This document shows positions 15,992-23,159 of a stretch of DNA of 33,413 nt, in pieces. The position numbers were made by a program, and so were the translations under genes. The stretch comes from Thermohalobaculum sp050331395. GTDB lineage: Bacteria; Pseudomonadota; Alphaproteobacteria; Rhodobacterales; Rhodobacteraceae. Under the pieces are notes generated by a model. It saw only the letters and a program-made list of their open reading frames with translations, made no database searches and had not been told where the DNA came from. Location: positions 1 to 33,413 of the forward strand of contig JBHJGX010000027.1 in NCBI GenBank assembly GCA_050331395.1, read 5' to 3'. Position 1 is the stretch's first letter, and every line of letters starts with the position of its first letter.

Positions 15992-16642
15992 TCAGGCCCG
16001 GCGGAAGCCCGTCCAGGCAAAGCCGAGGAGCCCACTCAGAAACAGGGCGAGCGTCGGCGGCACCGGAATGATCGTCGTCGGTCCGTCGTCCTCGACCGCG
16101 GTGAAGGCAAGGTTGTCGATGGCCGAGCCGGGGGTCGTCACGCCGAGAGAGAGGCTCAGCACCCCGCCGGTCACCGAGCTGAGATCCACTGGGACGATCG
16201 CCCCGTCTCCGCCGGTGAACGTCGCGGTCCCGAGCAAACCCGTGAAATCCGCGTTCGAGAACAAGTCGACCGTGAGAGTGCTCCCGTCGAGATCGATGAT
16301 GTCGAAGCTGATGTCGGTCACCGCCTCGGAAAAGGCGATATCGTAACCGTTCGGGGCGAGGAGGGGGCCATCCGCTTCGTCGGTGAGACCCTGCCCGCCG
16401 ACCGTCGGATTGGGCAAACCGCCGAGGGGAGTGTCAGGACCAGCCGCCCCGGCAAACGCTTCGGTTGGGCCGCCGTACCCGAACACGAAGCAGGCCCCCG
16501 GTGCGCAATCGAAGGACACCTCGATCCCGTCCACGGTGAGCGTGGACAACACGCCGGTCGGTTGCGTTTCAAAGTCGATGGTCGCGGCGGCCGCCGGGCT
16601 CACGAGGAGCGCGGCGCCAATCATCCCGAATGTCACACGCAT
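15992..16642 (-). CDS. VPLPA-CTERM/PEP-CTERM-class secreted protein
   Basis: A protein of 216 residues with a signal peptide (RVTFGMIGAALLVSPAAAA) and a beta-rich body (TIDFETQPTGVLSTLTVDGIEVSF ... ISFDIIDLDGSTLTVDLFS). It ends with a sorting tail: VPVPPTLALFLSGLLGFAW followed by TGFRRA. The VPVPP motif, a single membrane helix and a basic end are the pattern of the VPLPA variant of PEP-CTERM signals, which an exosortase (EpsH/XrtA type) recognises before releasing the protein to the surface or biofilm matrix. No exosortase is in the window. GGGAGA lies 7 bases before the ATG. It is divergent from the 3-hydroxybutyryl-CoA dehydrogenase gene. Confidence 0.75.
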   Translation of the reverse strand: MRVTFGMIGAALLVSPAAAATIDFETQPTGVLSTLTVDGIEVSFDCAPGACFVFGYGGPTEAFAGAAGPDTPLGGLPNPTVGGQGLTDEADGPLLAPNGYDIAFSEAVTDISFDIIDLDGSTLTVDLFSNADFTGLLGTATFTGGDGAIVPVDLSSVTGGVLSLSLGVTTPGSAIDNLAFTAVEDDGPTTIIPVPPTLALFLSGLLGFAWTGFRRA

Positions 16643-16645
16643 GTG

Positions 16646-16679
16646 GATCTCCCTAATGCGTAGGCCCCGATCTCCCTAA
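16646..16679 (-). repeat. 11-bp direct repeat before the CTERM-type gene
   Basis: TTAGGGAGATC, read on the minus strand, occurs twice (16656-16646 and 16679-16669), 23 bp apart. The proximal copy includes the ribosome binding site of the gene at 16642. Two copies about two helical turns apart could be a regulator site or a duplicated translation signal. Confidence 0.4.
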
Positions 16680-16779
16680 GGTTGTGTAACATTCTTCCGG
16701 AGCCTTGCCTATCGAAACTTCGCTGCTTTGCACACAAAGAGGGGCGTGCGGCAGTGATGGCGGGCCCAGGCCCGGGCGC

Positions 16780-16807
16780 TTGCATTCCGTCTGGCCTCCC
16801 GCATACT
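16780..16807 (+). promoter_or_regulatory. Candidate promoter of the 3-hydroxybutyryl-CoA dehydrogenase gene
   Basis: TTGCAT (16780-16785) is separated by 16 bases from CATACT (16802-16807), which lies about 58 bases before the start codon. The match to the sigma-70 consensus is modest (three and four of six), so this is only a candidate. Confidence 0.25.
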
Positions 16808-16865
16808 CCGCGGCACTGCGGCAAGCCCTGGGCAGTGGGGCACGATGCAGAAGGGGAGCGATCCT

Positions 16866-17741
16866 ATGCAAATCAGAACGGTCGGCGTGATCGGCGCCGG
16901 GCAGATGGGCAGCGGCATCGCGCAGGTGTTCGCCCAAGCGGGCTATGACGTGCTTCTCAACGACATCCGCCAAGGGGCGCTCGAACAGGGCCTCGCCGGC
17001 ATCGAAAAGAACCTGCGCCGCGCGGTCGAGCGGGGGCGCCTGGAGGTGGAGGCCTGCGAGGCGGCACTCGGACGGCTGAGCGGCACGACTGAGCTTTCCC
17101 GCCTCGGGCCGCTCGATCTGATCGTCGAGAGCGCGACCGAACGCGAGGAGATCAAGAACAAGATCTTCGCTGGCCTCGCGCCCCATCTCGGGCCGCAGAC
17201 GCTGTTGACGACGAATACCTCGTCGATCTCGATCACCCGGCTCGCCTCGGTCACCGATCGACCGGAGCGCTTCATGGGGCTCCACTTCATGAACCCGGTT
17301 CCGGTGATGCAACTCGTCGAGTTGATCCGCGGGATCGCCACGGATGAGGCGACGTTCCAGACCATGCGCGGCGTGGTCGAGAGTCTGGGCAAGACCCATG
17401 CGACGGCCGAGGACTTCCCGGCCTTCATCGTCAATCGTATCTTGCTGCCGATGATCAACGAGGCGGTCTATACGCTCTATGAGGGCGTGGGATCGGTCGA
17501 ATCCATCGATACGGCGATGAAGCTCGGGACCAATCATCCCATGGGGCCGCTGCAACTCGCGGATTTTATCGGGCTCGATACCTGCCTGTCGATCATGCAC
17601 GTGCTCCATGACGGGCTGGCCGATACGAAATATCGGCCCTGTCCGCTGTTGACGAAGTATGTCGAGGCCGGCTGGCTCGGACGGAAGGTCGGCCGCGGCT
17701 TCTACGACTATCGCGGCGAGACCCCGGTGCCGACCCGCTGA
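16866..17741 (+). CDS. hbd: 3-hydroxybutyryl-CoA dehydrogenase
   Basis: An NAD(P)-dependent enzyme interconverting 3-hydroxybutyryl-CoA and acetoacetyl-CoA, used in butyrate/polyhydroxybutyrate metabolism or beta-oxidation. The 291-residue length is standard. The N-terminal Rossmann motif is GVIGAGQMGSGIAQVFA (G10, G12, G15). The catalytic histidine H140 and glutamate E152 sit in LHFMNPVPVMQLVE, and the C-terminal domain has NRILLPMINEAVYTLYEGVGSVESID and NHPMGPLQLADFIGLD. The ATG at 16866 has AGGGGAG 7 bases upstream; an earlier in-frame start lies before that site. Its link with etfB-etfA fits a shared role in short-chain acyl-CoA oxidation. Confidence 0.95.
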   Translation: MQIRTVGVIGAGQMGSGIAQVFAQAGYDVLLNDIRQGALEQGLAGIEKNLRRAVERGRLEVEACEAALGRLSGTTELSRLGPLDLIVESATEREEIKNKIFAGLAPHLGPQTLLTTNTSSISITRLASVTDRPERFMGLHFMNPVPVMQLVELIRGIATDEATFQTMRGVVESLGKTHATAEDFPAFIVNRILLPMINEAVYTLYEGVGSVESIDTAMKLGTNHPMGPLQLADFIGLDTCLSIMHVLHDGLADTKYRPCPLLTKYVEAGWLGRKVGRGFYDYRGETPVPTR

Positions 17742-17853
17742 GAGAGCGGCCCGACGCAAGGACGGGCGACGGGGAGGCAAGGCGAGGCAGACAGCGCGGC
17801 AGATTGCCCATGGTGGGGTCCGTCGGCTCGTGCACGGCGAAGGGAGGGCTCGG

Positions 17854-18348
17854 ATGGCGGGGCGGATCTTCGTCGATGCGGATGCTTGCCCGGTCCGTGA
17901 AGAGACGGTGCGGGTTGCGGCGCGCCACCGCATGGGCGTGGTCCTGGTCTCGGATGGCGGCATTCGGCCCCACCCTGCGCCCCATGTGGAGGTGGTGATC
18001 GTCGCCCAAGGGGCCGACGCCGCGGATATGTGGATCGCGGAGCGGGCGGGCCCGGGGGATATCTGCGTGACCTCGGATCTGCCGCTCGCCGCACGGGCGT
18101 TGGCGGCTGGGGCGGCGGCGATCCGGCCAGATGGCAAGGTGCTGACGGCGGACGGGATCGGCCACCGGCTCGCCATGCGCGATCTGATGGCGGATCTGCG
18201 CGCGGCCTCGCCGCTCGAGACGATGGTGGGCGGGGGCCGCGGGGGGCCGCGCCCGTTCTCGAAATCCGACCGGTCGCGCTTTCTCGACCGCCTGGAAACC
18301 TTGGCACGCAAGGCCGGGGGAAGGCTGAGATCGGCCCCCGGCGGGTGA
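17854..18348 (+). CDS. YaiI/YqxD family protein (DUF188, UPF0178)
   Basis: A cytosolic protein of 164 residues with the family hallmarks RIFVDADACPVREET, HVEVVIVAQGADAADMWIAERAGPGDICVTSDLPLAARAL and the C-terminal FSKSDRSRFLDRLE. The conserved acidic residues (DADACP, TSD) suggest a PIN-like nuclease fold, but no activity is established for the family. AGGGAGG lies 6 bases before the ATG. It starts 112 bases after the dehydrogenase stop codon and may be co-transcribed. It is followed by the long non-coding stretch that ends at the YceI cluster. Confidence 0.88.
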   Translation: MAGRIFVDADACPVREETVRVAARHRMGVVLVSDGGIRPHPAPHVEVVIVAQGADAADMWIAERAGPGDICVTSDLPLAARALAAGAAAIRPDGKVLTADGIGHRLAMRDLMADLRAASPLETMVGGGRGGPRPFSKSDRSRFLDRLETLARKAGGRLRSAPGG

Positions 18349-18525
18349 TGAAACCATCGCTCGAATTCGGGGAACGGGGCGTTCAAAGGATATGTCGTCT
18401 TTTGCGCCGTGTGCCCACACCTGATGCGCCGCATAAGGCGCATTGCCGGCCGCCTGTGCGGCTGGCTGCGCCCCGGCCCACCCACGTCAGACTAACGTGA
18501 GTCGCCTGAACAGACTGCGAATATA

Positions 18526-18560
18526 CCGACCTCGGCTGGGGTCGGGGTTGCACATTTTTT
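18526..18560 (+). terminator. Candidate terminator with six-T run
   Basis: CCGACC (18526-18531) pairs with GGTCGG (18540-18545) over an 8-base loop, and TTTTTT follows at 18555-18560. The gap of 9 bases between stem and T-run is longer than in classical intrinsic terminators. It lies about 180 bases past the YaiI-family gene. Confidence 0.3.
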
Positions 18561-19053
18561 CGAAGTTGCGTTCGGAAGATCTCAATGGATCGCGCGCAAT
18601 CCTGACGCAGGGCGGGAGCGGAGCAGAGGGGGGCGGGCGCGGAGCGCAGGTTGCTTGGAGATCACCTGGCAAAGCGCTCTCGCAAGCTTGTCAATCGCGC
18701 GAATAATGGGCGGTCGAGCGGTAGGTACCCGCACAGAGCCTGGCGCCGGGCCGGCCATCGCAGGCCGGGGCCGCACATGGGCGACATGGGTCGGAGGGAC
18801 GCCGTTCAAGCGATGCCTGTTCGTCGTGGCGGTTCTGAGATCTGCGGCCCCGCGCGTCAAGCGCCCCATGGCGTCGAATAGGGACTGGCATGTGCAGGCG
18901 CGGCAGCGGTTCCGGCCGTCAATTTCAACGCGTGTCCCCGCCCCGAAGGAGCAATAATCGAGGACGGAACGCGGTCGGCCGTTCGCGCTGGCGCAACAGT
19001 GAATTTTGTGCGTCGGCAGTGGCTCGGTCGCGCGGATCGCTTATCTGTCGTGC

Positions 19054-19069
19054 GACACATTGACGTGTC
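19054..19069 (+). promoter_or_regulatory. Dyad overlapping a TTGACG box upstream of the first yceI gene
   Basis: GACAC (19054-19058) and GTGTC (19065-19069) form an interrupted dyad around TTGACG (19060-19065), a near-consensus -35 hexamer. A TCTAAC follows 19 bases later, which is long for a spacer. The arrangement suggests an operator over a promoter about 35 bases before the start codon. No regulator can be named. Confidence 0.3.
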
Positions 19070-19103
19070 TCGATCCGATACTGGTCTAACACAGGAGAGC
19101 CCC

Positions 19104-19691
19104 ATGCGTCGCACTGCCCTCGCCGTTGCCGCCGCCCTCAGCCTCGCCCTTGCCGCTCCGGCCGTCGCCGAGCCCTACGTCCTCGACAAGAGCCATGCCC
19201 ATGTGACCTTCACCGTCGGACATCTCGGGTTTTCCGACGTGCACGGTCAGTTCCGCGAGTTCGACGCGGAAATCGATCTTGACGTGGATGCCATCGAAAA
19301 CAGCCGCGTTCGGTTCGTGATCCAGTCGGCGAGCGTCGACACCTTCTGGCCGGCCCGGGACGAGCACATCCGCGGCGGCGATTTCCTGAACGCAGCGCAG
19401 TTCCCGGAGATCGTCTTCGCATCGACCGCCATCGAGCCGACGGGCGGCGAAACTGCCAAGGTCACCGGCGATCTGACCATCCGCGACGTGACCCGGGAGA
19501 TCACATTCGACGCCAAGCTCAATAAGATTGGCCCCTCGCCTTTCGATGCCTCGAAGACCATTGCGGGCTTTACCATCACCGGCGAGATCGACCGCACCGA
19601 GTTCGGCATTACCTATGCGGCTCCGGCTGTGAGCGCGGTGATCCCGGTGGTGATCTCGCTCGAGGCGAGCCCGGCGGGTTCGGCCGGCTGA
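19104..19691 (+). CDS. Periplasmic YceI family protein (first copy)
   Basis: A YceI-type lipocalin-like beta-barrel protein; characterised members bind polyisoprenoids such as ubiquinone in the periplasm. The 195-residue precursor has a clear signal peptide (RRTALAVAAALSLALAAPAVA). The mature domain shows YVLDKSHAHVTFTVGHLGFSDVHGQFREFDAEIDLD, the DTFWPARDEHIRGGDFLNAAQFPEIVF segment and VTGDLTIRDVTREITFDAKLNKIG, all typical of the family. AGGAGA lies 5 bases before the ATG. A second yceI and a cytochrome b561 gene follow, probably in one operon. A link to quinone or heme handling is inferred from family and neighbours. Confidence 0.93.
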   Translation: MRRTALAVAAALSLALAAPAVAEPYVLDKSHAHVTFTVGHLGFSDVHGQFREFDAEIDLDVDAIENSRVRFVIQSASVDTFWPARDEHIRGGDFLNAAQFPEIVFASTAIEPTGGETAKVTGDLTIRDVTREITFDAKLNKIGPSPFDASKTIAGFTITGEIDRTEFGITYAAPAVSAVIPVVISLEASPAGSAG

Positions 19692-19722
19692 CGTCGCGGG
19701 TTCGAGAACGGAGGGGACGCCC

Positions 19723-20274
19723 ATGCGCCTGCTCGTCGCGGTCGTCTCCGTTCTCCTCGCGCTCGGCGTTTCGGCGGCCGAACGCTGGCGGATCGAGATT
19801 GGCGCCTCGCAGATCGGCTTTGAATACGTGATCGACGGCCGACCCGCCGTGGGTGAGTTCACGCGGTTCTCCGCGGCCGGCACGCTCGATCCGGACCGCC
19901 CCGAGACCGCGAGTTTTGAGTTGCGGATCGATACCGCCAGCATCGATCTCGGCAGCCGGCTGATCAGCGCCTTTGCCACCTCGGCTGAGTGGTTCGACAG
20001 CAAGACCTATCCGGAGGCGGTCTTTCGTCTGGTCGAATTGAGGCCGACGCCGGACGGGTTTCGCGCCACCGGCGATCTCACGATCAAGGGCCGGAAAAGA
20101 CGTATTGCCGCGCCGATGCAGGTCTCGCTCGACGCCGCCGCCGCCCGCGCCTCCGGAGCGCTGACGCTCGACCGGCGCGACTTCGGCCTAGGTCTCGGGC
20201 CATCGGCGCTCATCGTTTCGATCGCGCCCGAAGTCACTGTCCGCTTCGCCCTCGAAGGCGCGCCGCTTCCATAG
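19723..20274 (+). CDS. Second, divergent YceI family protein
   Basis: A protein of 183 residues with a short signal peptide (RLLVAVVSVLLALGVSAA) and a YceI-like domain: IEIGASQIGFEYVIDGRPAVGEFTRFSAAGTLD, the EWFDSKTYPEAVFRL segment and FRATGDLTIKGRKRRIAAPMQVSLD. Only distant resemblance to the preceding copy is visible; the HVTFTVGHLGFSDVHG region is replaced by a different N-terminal strand. It is therefore an old paralogue and not a recent duplication. GAGGGG precedes the ATG, 31 bases after the first gene. The cytochrome b561 gene follows 27 bases later. Confidence 0.88.
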   Translation: MRLLVAVVSVLLALGVSAAERWRIEIGASQIGFEYVIDGRPAVGEFTRFSAAGTLDPDRPETASFELRIDTASIDLGSRLISAFATSAEWFDSKTYPEAVFRLVELRPTPDGFRATGDLTIKGRKRRIAAPMQVSLDAAAARASGALTLDRRDFGLGLGPSALIVSIAPEVTVRFALEGAPLP

Positions 20275-20301
20275 GCTGTCCCCACAGAAAGGACCTCGCA
20301 A

Positions 20302-20934
20302 ATGGCCGTGACGAACACGCAAGAGAGCTGGGGCCTCGTCACCCGGCTGATCCACTGGCTGATGGCCATCCTGATCGTATTTCAGGTGGCCGGAGGGCTC
20401 TATATGGTTCAAGTCATCGGTGACGATTTGATCCAGCGCTTCAATTGGACCCAAACGCATAAGAGCTGGGGCTTTGTCGTGGTCTGTCTCGCCGCGCTTC
20501 GGATCATCTGGCGAGCGCTCAATCCGGTCCCGGCCGATCCGCCGATGCCGCGGTGGCAAACGGTCGCCTCGCGGATCTCGCATTATGCCTTCTACGTGCT
20601 GATGATCGCGATCCCGGTGACCGGCTGGTTGATGGCCTCGGCCTCGCCGCTCAACGACGCGGACGCTTATGTCCAGGTCAAGAACCAGGTCACGCTCCAG
20701 TATCTCTTCGGCAAAGATCTGCTCGATCTTGTCGGGCTGAAGGAGCAGGTCCTTCTCGAGATGCCCGACCCTTATGAGCCCGGGGATGAGGCGCTGACCG
20801 AGATCCTGGCGCGGATCCATCTGGCGCTGGCGCTTACCTTGACGGCGCTCTTGGGCGTGCACATCGCGGCTGCGCTCAAGCATCAGTTCGTCGACCGTGA
20901 CGGGCTTTTGGCGCGGATGGTAACGGGCCGCTGA
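20302..20934 (+). CDS. Cytochrome b561 (YceJ-like)
   Basis: A four-helix inner-membrane di-heme cytochrome of 210 residues. Candidate heme-ligand histidines are H18, H53, H94, H173, H187 and H194, located in RLIHWLMAILIVFQVAGGLY, QTHKSWGFVVVCLAALRIIWR, ISHYAFYVLMIAIPVTGWLM and IHLALALTLTALLGVHIAAALKH. In E. coli the homologous yceJ sits next to yceI, and the same pairing here supports a shared function, probably electron exchange with the quinone pool or with a YceI-bound isoprenoid. AAAGGA lies 8 bases before the ATG. Its stop codon lies in the loop of a 6-bp hairpin, probably part of the terminator. Confidence 0.93.
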   Translation: MAVTNTQESWGLVTRLIHWLMAILIVFQVAGGLYMVQVIGDDLIQRFNWTQTHKSWGFVVVCLAALRIIWRALNPVPADPPMPRWQTVASRISHYAFYVLMIAIPVTGWLMASASPLNDADAYVQVKNQVTLQYLFGKDLLDLVGLKEQVLLEMPDPYEPGDEALTEILARIHLALALTLTALLGVHIAAALKHQFVDRDGLLARMVTGR

Positions 20935-20963
20935 CGGCCCGCAGACAAACTGTAAGAGCGGGC
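20925..20963. terminator. Overlapping hairpins between the convergent b561 and tlpA genes
   Basis: GGGCCG (20925-20930) pairs with CGGCCC (20935-20940), with the stop-containing tetraloop CTGA between. Alternatively GCCCGC (20937-20942) pairs with GCGGGC (20958-20963). The two stems exclude each other. With only 32 bases between the two stop codons, this is probably a bidirectional terminator. Confidence 0.35.
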
Positions 20964-20966
20964 GCC

Positions 20967-21563
20967 TCAGCCCCCGGCCGAGGCGTTCGCTATTTCGCGC
21001 AGGATCGCCTCGCCCGGCCCTTCGTCCCACTCCGCATGGCCCGTCAGCCGCGCGACCTCATTCCCCGAGCGGTCGAGCAACAGGCTGACCGGAAGCCCGA
21101 TCAGTCCCGCCTCCTTGGCAATCTCGTTGGTGCGGTCCTGATAGAAGGGCAGATGCGTGGCCTCGATTTGGTCGAGGAAGGCCTGCGGTCGGGCGGGTTC
21201 CATCCGGTCGAGCGAGATCGCGACCACCGCGAATGCGTCGGTGCCGAGCGTGCCGGCGAGCCGGTTGATCGACGGCATCTCGATCCGGCAGGGCCCGCAC
21301 CAGGTCGCCCAGAAATTCACCAGCACCGCCTTGCCGCGGAAATCCGCCAGCGAGCGGGTGGCGCCGTCGGCATCAAGGAAGGTCGCCGCGAGCGGCGGTT
21401 TCGCCTCCTCGTGGACCACGAGTTTTGTGAGGCCGCCGGCGCGGAGCGCTTCGAGCGTGGCGCGGGTCTCGGCATCGAGCCCGCCCGCCTTTGCAACGGG
21501 CGCCGCCGCCGTTAGAACCGCACCGAGGACAAACGCGCCGAGCGCGCGGGTCATGTCGATCAT
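20967..21563 (-). CDS. TlpA-like thiol:disulfide protein
   Basis: A membrane-anchored or exported thioredoxin-fold protein of 198 residues. The N terminus (TRALGAFVLGAVLTAAAPVAKA) is a signal peptide or anchor, and the active site is WCGPC with cysteines C89 and C92, followed by IEMPSINRLAGTLG. The cis-proline region is GLIGLPVSLLLDRSGN. TlpA proteins keep periplasmic partners reduced, often for cytochrome oxidase copper-site or cytochrome c assembly. The start at 21563 has GGAGG 5 bases upstream; an internal ATG at 21554 is less likely. It is divergent from argH with only 33 bases between start codons, an arrangement often seen in Rhodobacteraceae. Confidence 0.9.
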   Translation of the reverse strand: MIDMTRALGAFVLGAVLTAAAPVAKAGGLDAETRATLEALRAGGLTKLVVHEEAKPPLAATFLDADGATRSLADFRGKAVLVNFWATWCGPCRIEMPSINRLAGTLGTDAFAVVAISLDRMEPARPQAFLDQIEATHLPFYQDRTNEIAKEAGLIGLPVSLLLDRSGNEVARLTGHAEWDEGPGEAILREIANASAGG

Positions 21564-21596
21564 TCCTGCCTCCCACTACCAAAGGATCTCGAGGTC

Positions 21597-23030
21597 ATGG
21601 CCGAACAAACCCCCACATCCAAGACGCACCAGACGGGCGCGAACACGATGTGGGGAGGGCGCTTCGCGGCGGGGCCCGACGCCATCATGGAGGCGATCAA
21701 CGCGTCGATCGGCTTCGATCGGCGGTTCGCCGCCGAGGACATGGCCGGCAGCCGGGCGGATGCGGCGATGGTCGCGGAGACCGGGATCGTCGCGGCCGGG
21801 GATGGAGCCGAGATCGACCGGGGCCTCGCGCTCGTGCTCGGCGAGATCGAGGCGGGGATCTTCCCGTTCCGCGTCGCGCTCGAGGACATCCACATGAACG
21901 TGGAGGCCCGGCGCGCCGAATTGATCGGACCGGTGGCCGGGAGGCTCCACACGGCGCGCTCGCGGAACGATCAGGTGGCGACGGATTTCCGGCTGTGGGT
22001 GCGGCGGGCGATCGACGAGACCGACCGGGGTCTGGCCGCGCTCCAGGCGGCGCTGGTGGCACAAGCCGAGGCGGGCGCCGATATCGTGATGCCGGGCTTC
22101 ACCCATCTGCAGGCCGCCCAGCCCGTCACCTGGGGCCATCACATGCTCGCCTATGCGGAGATGATCGCCCGGGACCGGGGCCGGTTCCGCGACGCGCGGG
22201 CGCGGATGAACGAGTGCCCGCTCGGCGCGGCGGCGCTCGCCGGGACGTCCTTCCCGATCGACCGCGCAGCGACCGCCCACGCCCTCGGCTTCGACCGGCC
22301 TGTGGCGAACTCGCTCGATGCGGTCTCGGACCGGGATTTCGTTATCGAATACCTGGCGGCGGCGACGATCGCGGCGACCCATCTCTCGCGCCTTGCCGAG
22401 GAAATCGTCGTCTGGTCCTCGGCGCAATTCCGCTTCGTTGCGCTCTCCGACCGCTTCACCACCGGCTCGTCGATCATGCCGCAGAAACGGAACCCGGACG
22501 CGGCAGAGCTCGTCCGCGCCAAGGTCGGGCGGATCGCCGGCGCCCTCGTCGCCCTGGTGACGGTGATGAAGGGCCTGCCGCTCGCCTATTCAAAGGACAT
22601 GCAGGAGGACAAGGAACCGCTCTTCGATGCGGCCGATGCGCTGGCGCTCGCCGTCGCGGCAATGGAGGGGATGGTCCGCGACATGACGCCGGACCGAGCT
22701 GGCCTTGCCGCCGCCGCGGGCGCGGGCTTTGCCACTGCGACCGATCTCGCCGACTGGCTCGTCCGGGTTCTGGGGCTGCCCTTCCGCGAGGCTCACCACG
22801 TCACCGGCCGGATCGTCGCCGAGGCCGAGGCGCAGGGCATAGACCTCGCCGATCTCCCGCTCGAGGCGATGACCGCGATCCATCCTGGACTGACGGAAGA
22901 CGTCTATGATGTTCTCACACCCGCGGCCTCGGTCGCCTCGCGCACGAGTTATGGCGGGACCGCCCCCACCCGGGTCCGCGAGCAGGTCGCGATCTGGAAG
23001 GCCCGGCTCGCCGAGGAGGACGCCCGATGA
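21597..23030 (+). CDS. argH: Argininosuccinate lyase
   Basis: Cleaves argininosuccinate to arginine and fumarate, the last step of arginine synthesis, in the cytosol as a homotetramer. The 477-residue protein has MWGGRFAAGPD, ALEDIHMNVEARRAELIG, GRLHTARSRNDQVATDFRLW, MPGFTHLQAAQPVTWGHH and the signature GSSIMPQKRNPDAAE with the catalytic serine loop. Length and order match the family; the first 17 residues form a short non-conserved extension. The ATG at 21597 follows AAGGA about 10 bases upstream. Its last codons overlap the start of the small lipoprotein gene by four bases, suggesting coupled translation. Confidence 0.97.
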   Translation: MAEQTPTSKTHQTGANTMWGGRFAAGPDAIMEAINASIGFDRRFAAEDMAGSRADAAMVAETGIVAAGDGAEIDRGLALVLGEIEAGIFPFRVALEDIHMNVEARRAELIGPVAGRLHTARSRNDQVATDFRLWVRRAIDETDRGLAALQAALVAQAEAGADIVMPGFTHLQAAQPVTWGHHMLAYAEMIARDRGRFRDARARMNECPLGAAALAGTSFPIDRAATAHALGFDRPVANSLDAVSDRDFVIEYLAAATIAATHLSRLAEEIVVWSSAQFRFVALSDRFTTGSSIMPQKRNPDAAELVRAKVGRIAGALVALVTVMKGLPLAYSKDMQEDKEPLFDAADALALAVAAMEGMVRDMTPDRAGLAAAAGAGFATATDLADWLVRVLGLPFREAHHVTGRIVAEAEAQGIDLADLPLEAMTAIHPGLTEDVYDVLTPAASVASRTSYGGTAPTRVREQVAIWKARLAEEDAR

Positions 23031-23158
23031 CCGCCCCCATTCGCCCCGCTCTCGCCCTGCTGGCCCTCGTTGTCCTCGTCGCCGCCTGCGGCGTGCGCGG
23101 CGACCCGGTCCGTCCCGGTACCGAACCCGAGCCGGCCGAAGAGACGTCTGCGGACTGA
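23027..23158 (+). CDS. lptM: Small LptM-like outer-membrane lipoprotein
   Basis: A precursor of only 43 residues: a hydrophobic signal (PALALLALVVLVAAC) with the lipobox LVAAC and the lipidated cysteine at position 21, then CGVRGDPVRPGTEPEP. The Cys-Gly-x-x-Gly-x-Pro pattern resembles E. coli LptM/YifL, which is known to help assemble the LptDE lipopolysaccharide translocon and lies beside the diaminopimelate gene dapF. Here it lies just before lysA, the matching context. It overlaps the end of argH by four bases (ATGA) and ends one base before lysA. GAGGAGG lies 8 bases before the ATG. The LptM assignment is an inference from motif and neighbourhood. Confidence 0.78.
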   Translation: MTAPIRPALALLALVVLVAACGVRGDPVRPGTEPEPAEETSAD

Positions 23159-23159
23159 C

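Larger units (their letters stand above)
18349..19103. other. 755-base region without a convincing gene
   Basis: Six-frame reading gives only short frames with no family match. Visible elements are a perfect 7-bp hairpin ATGCGCC/GGCGCAT (18424-18443), a CACGT/ACGTG stem at 18483-18499, a stem CCGACC/GGTCGG (18526-18545) followed 9 bases later by six T (18555-18560), and near the end a GACAC/GTGTC dyad before the first yceI gene. The GC bias is lower than in genes. It may hold terminators, a small RNA or the remnant of a lost gene; I cannot decide between these. Confidence 0.5.

Noticed and set aside
16653..18485. A 610-codon minus-strand frame across the dehydrogenase and YaiI genes
   Set aside because: Antisense to two clear genes; composition is typical of shadow frames.
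18857..19114. Short minus-strand frame near the first yceI gene
   Set aside because: Overlaps the yceI start and its upstream region, with no ribosome binding site or family resemblance.
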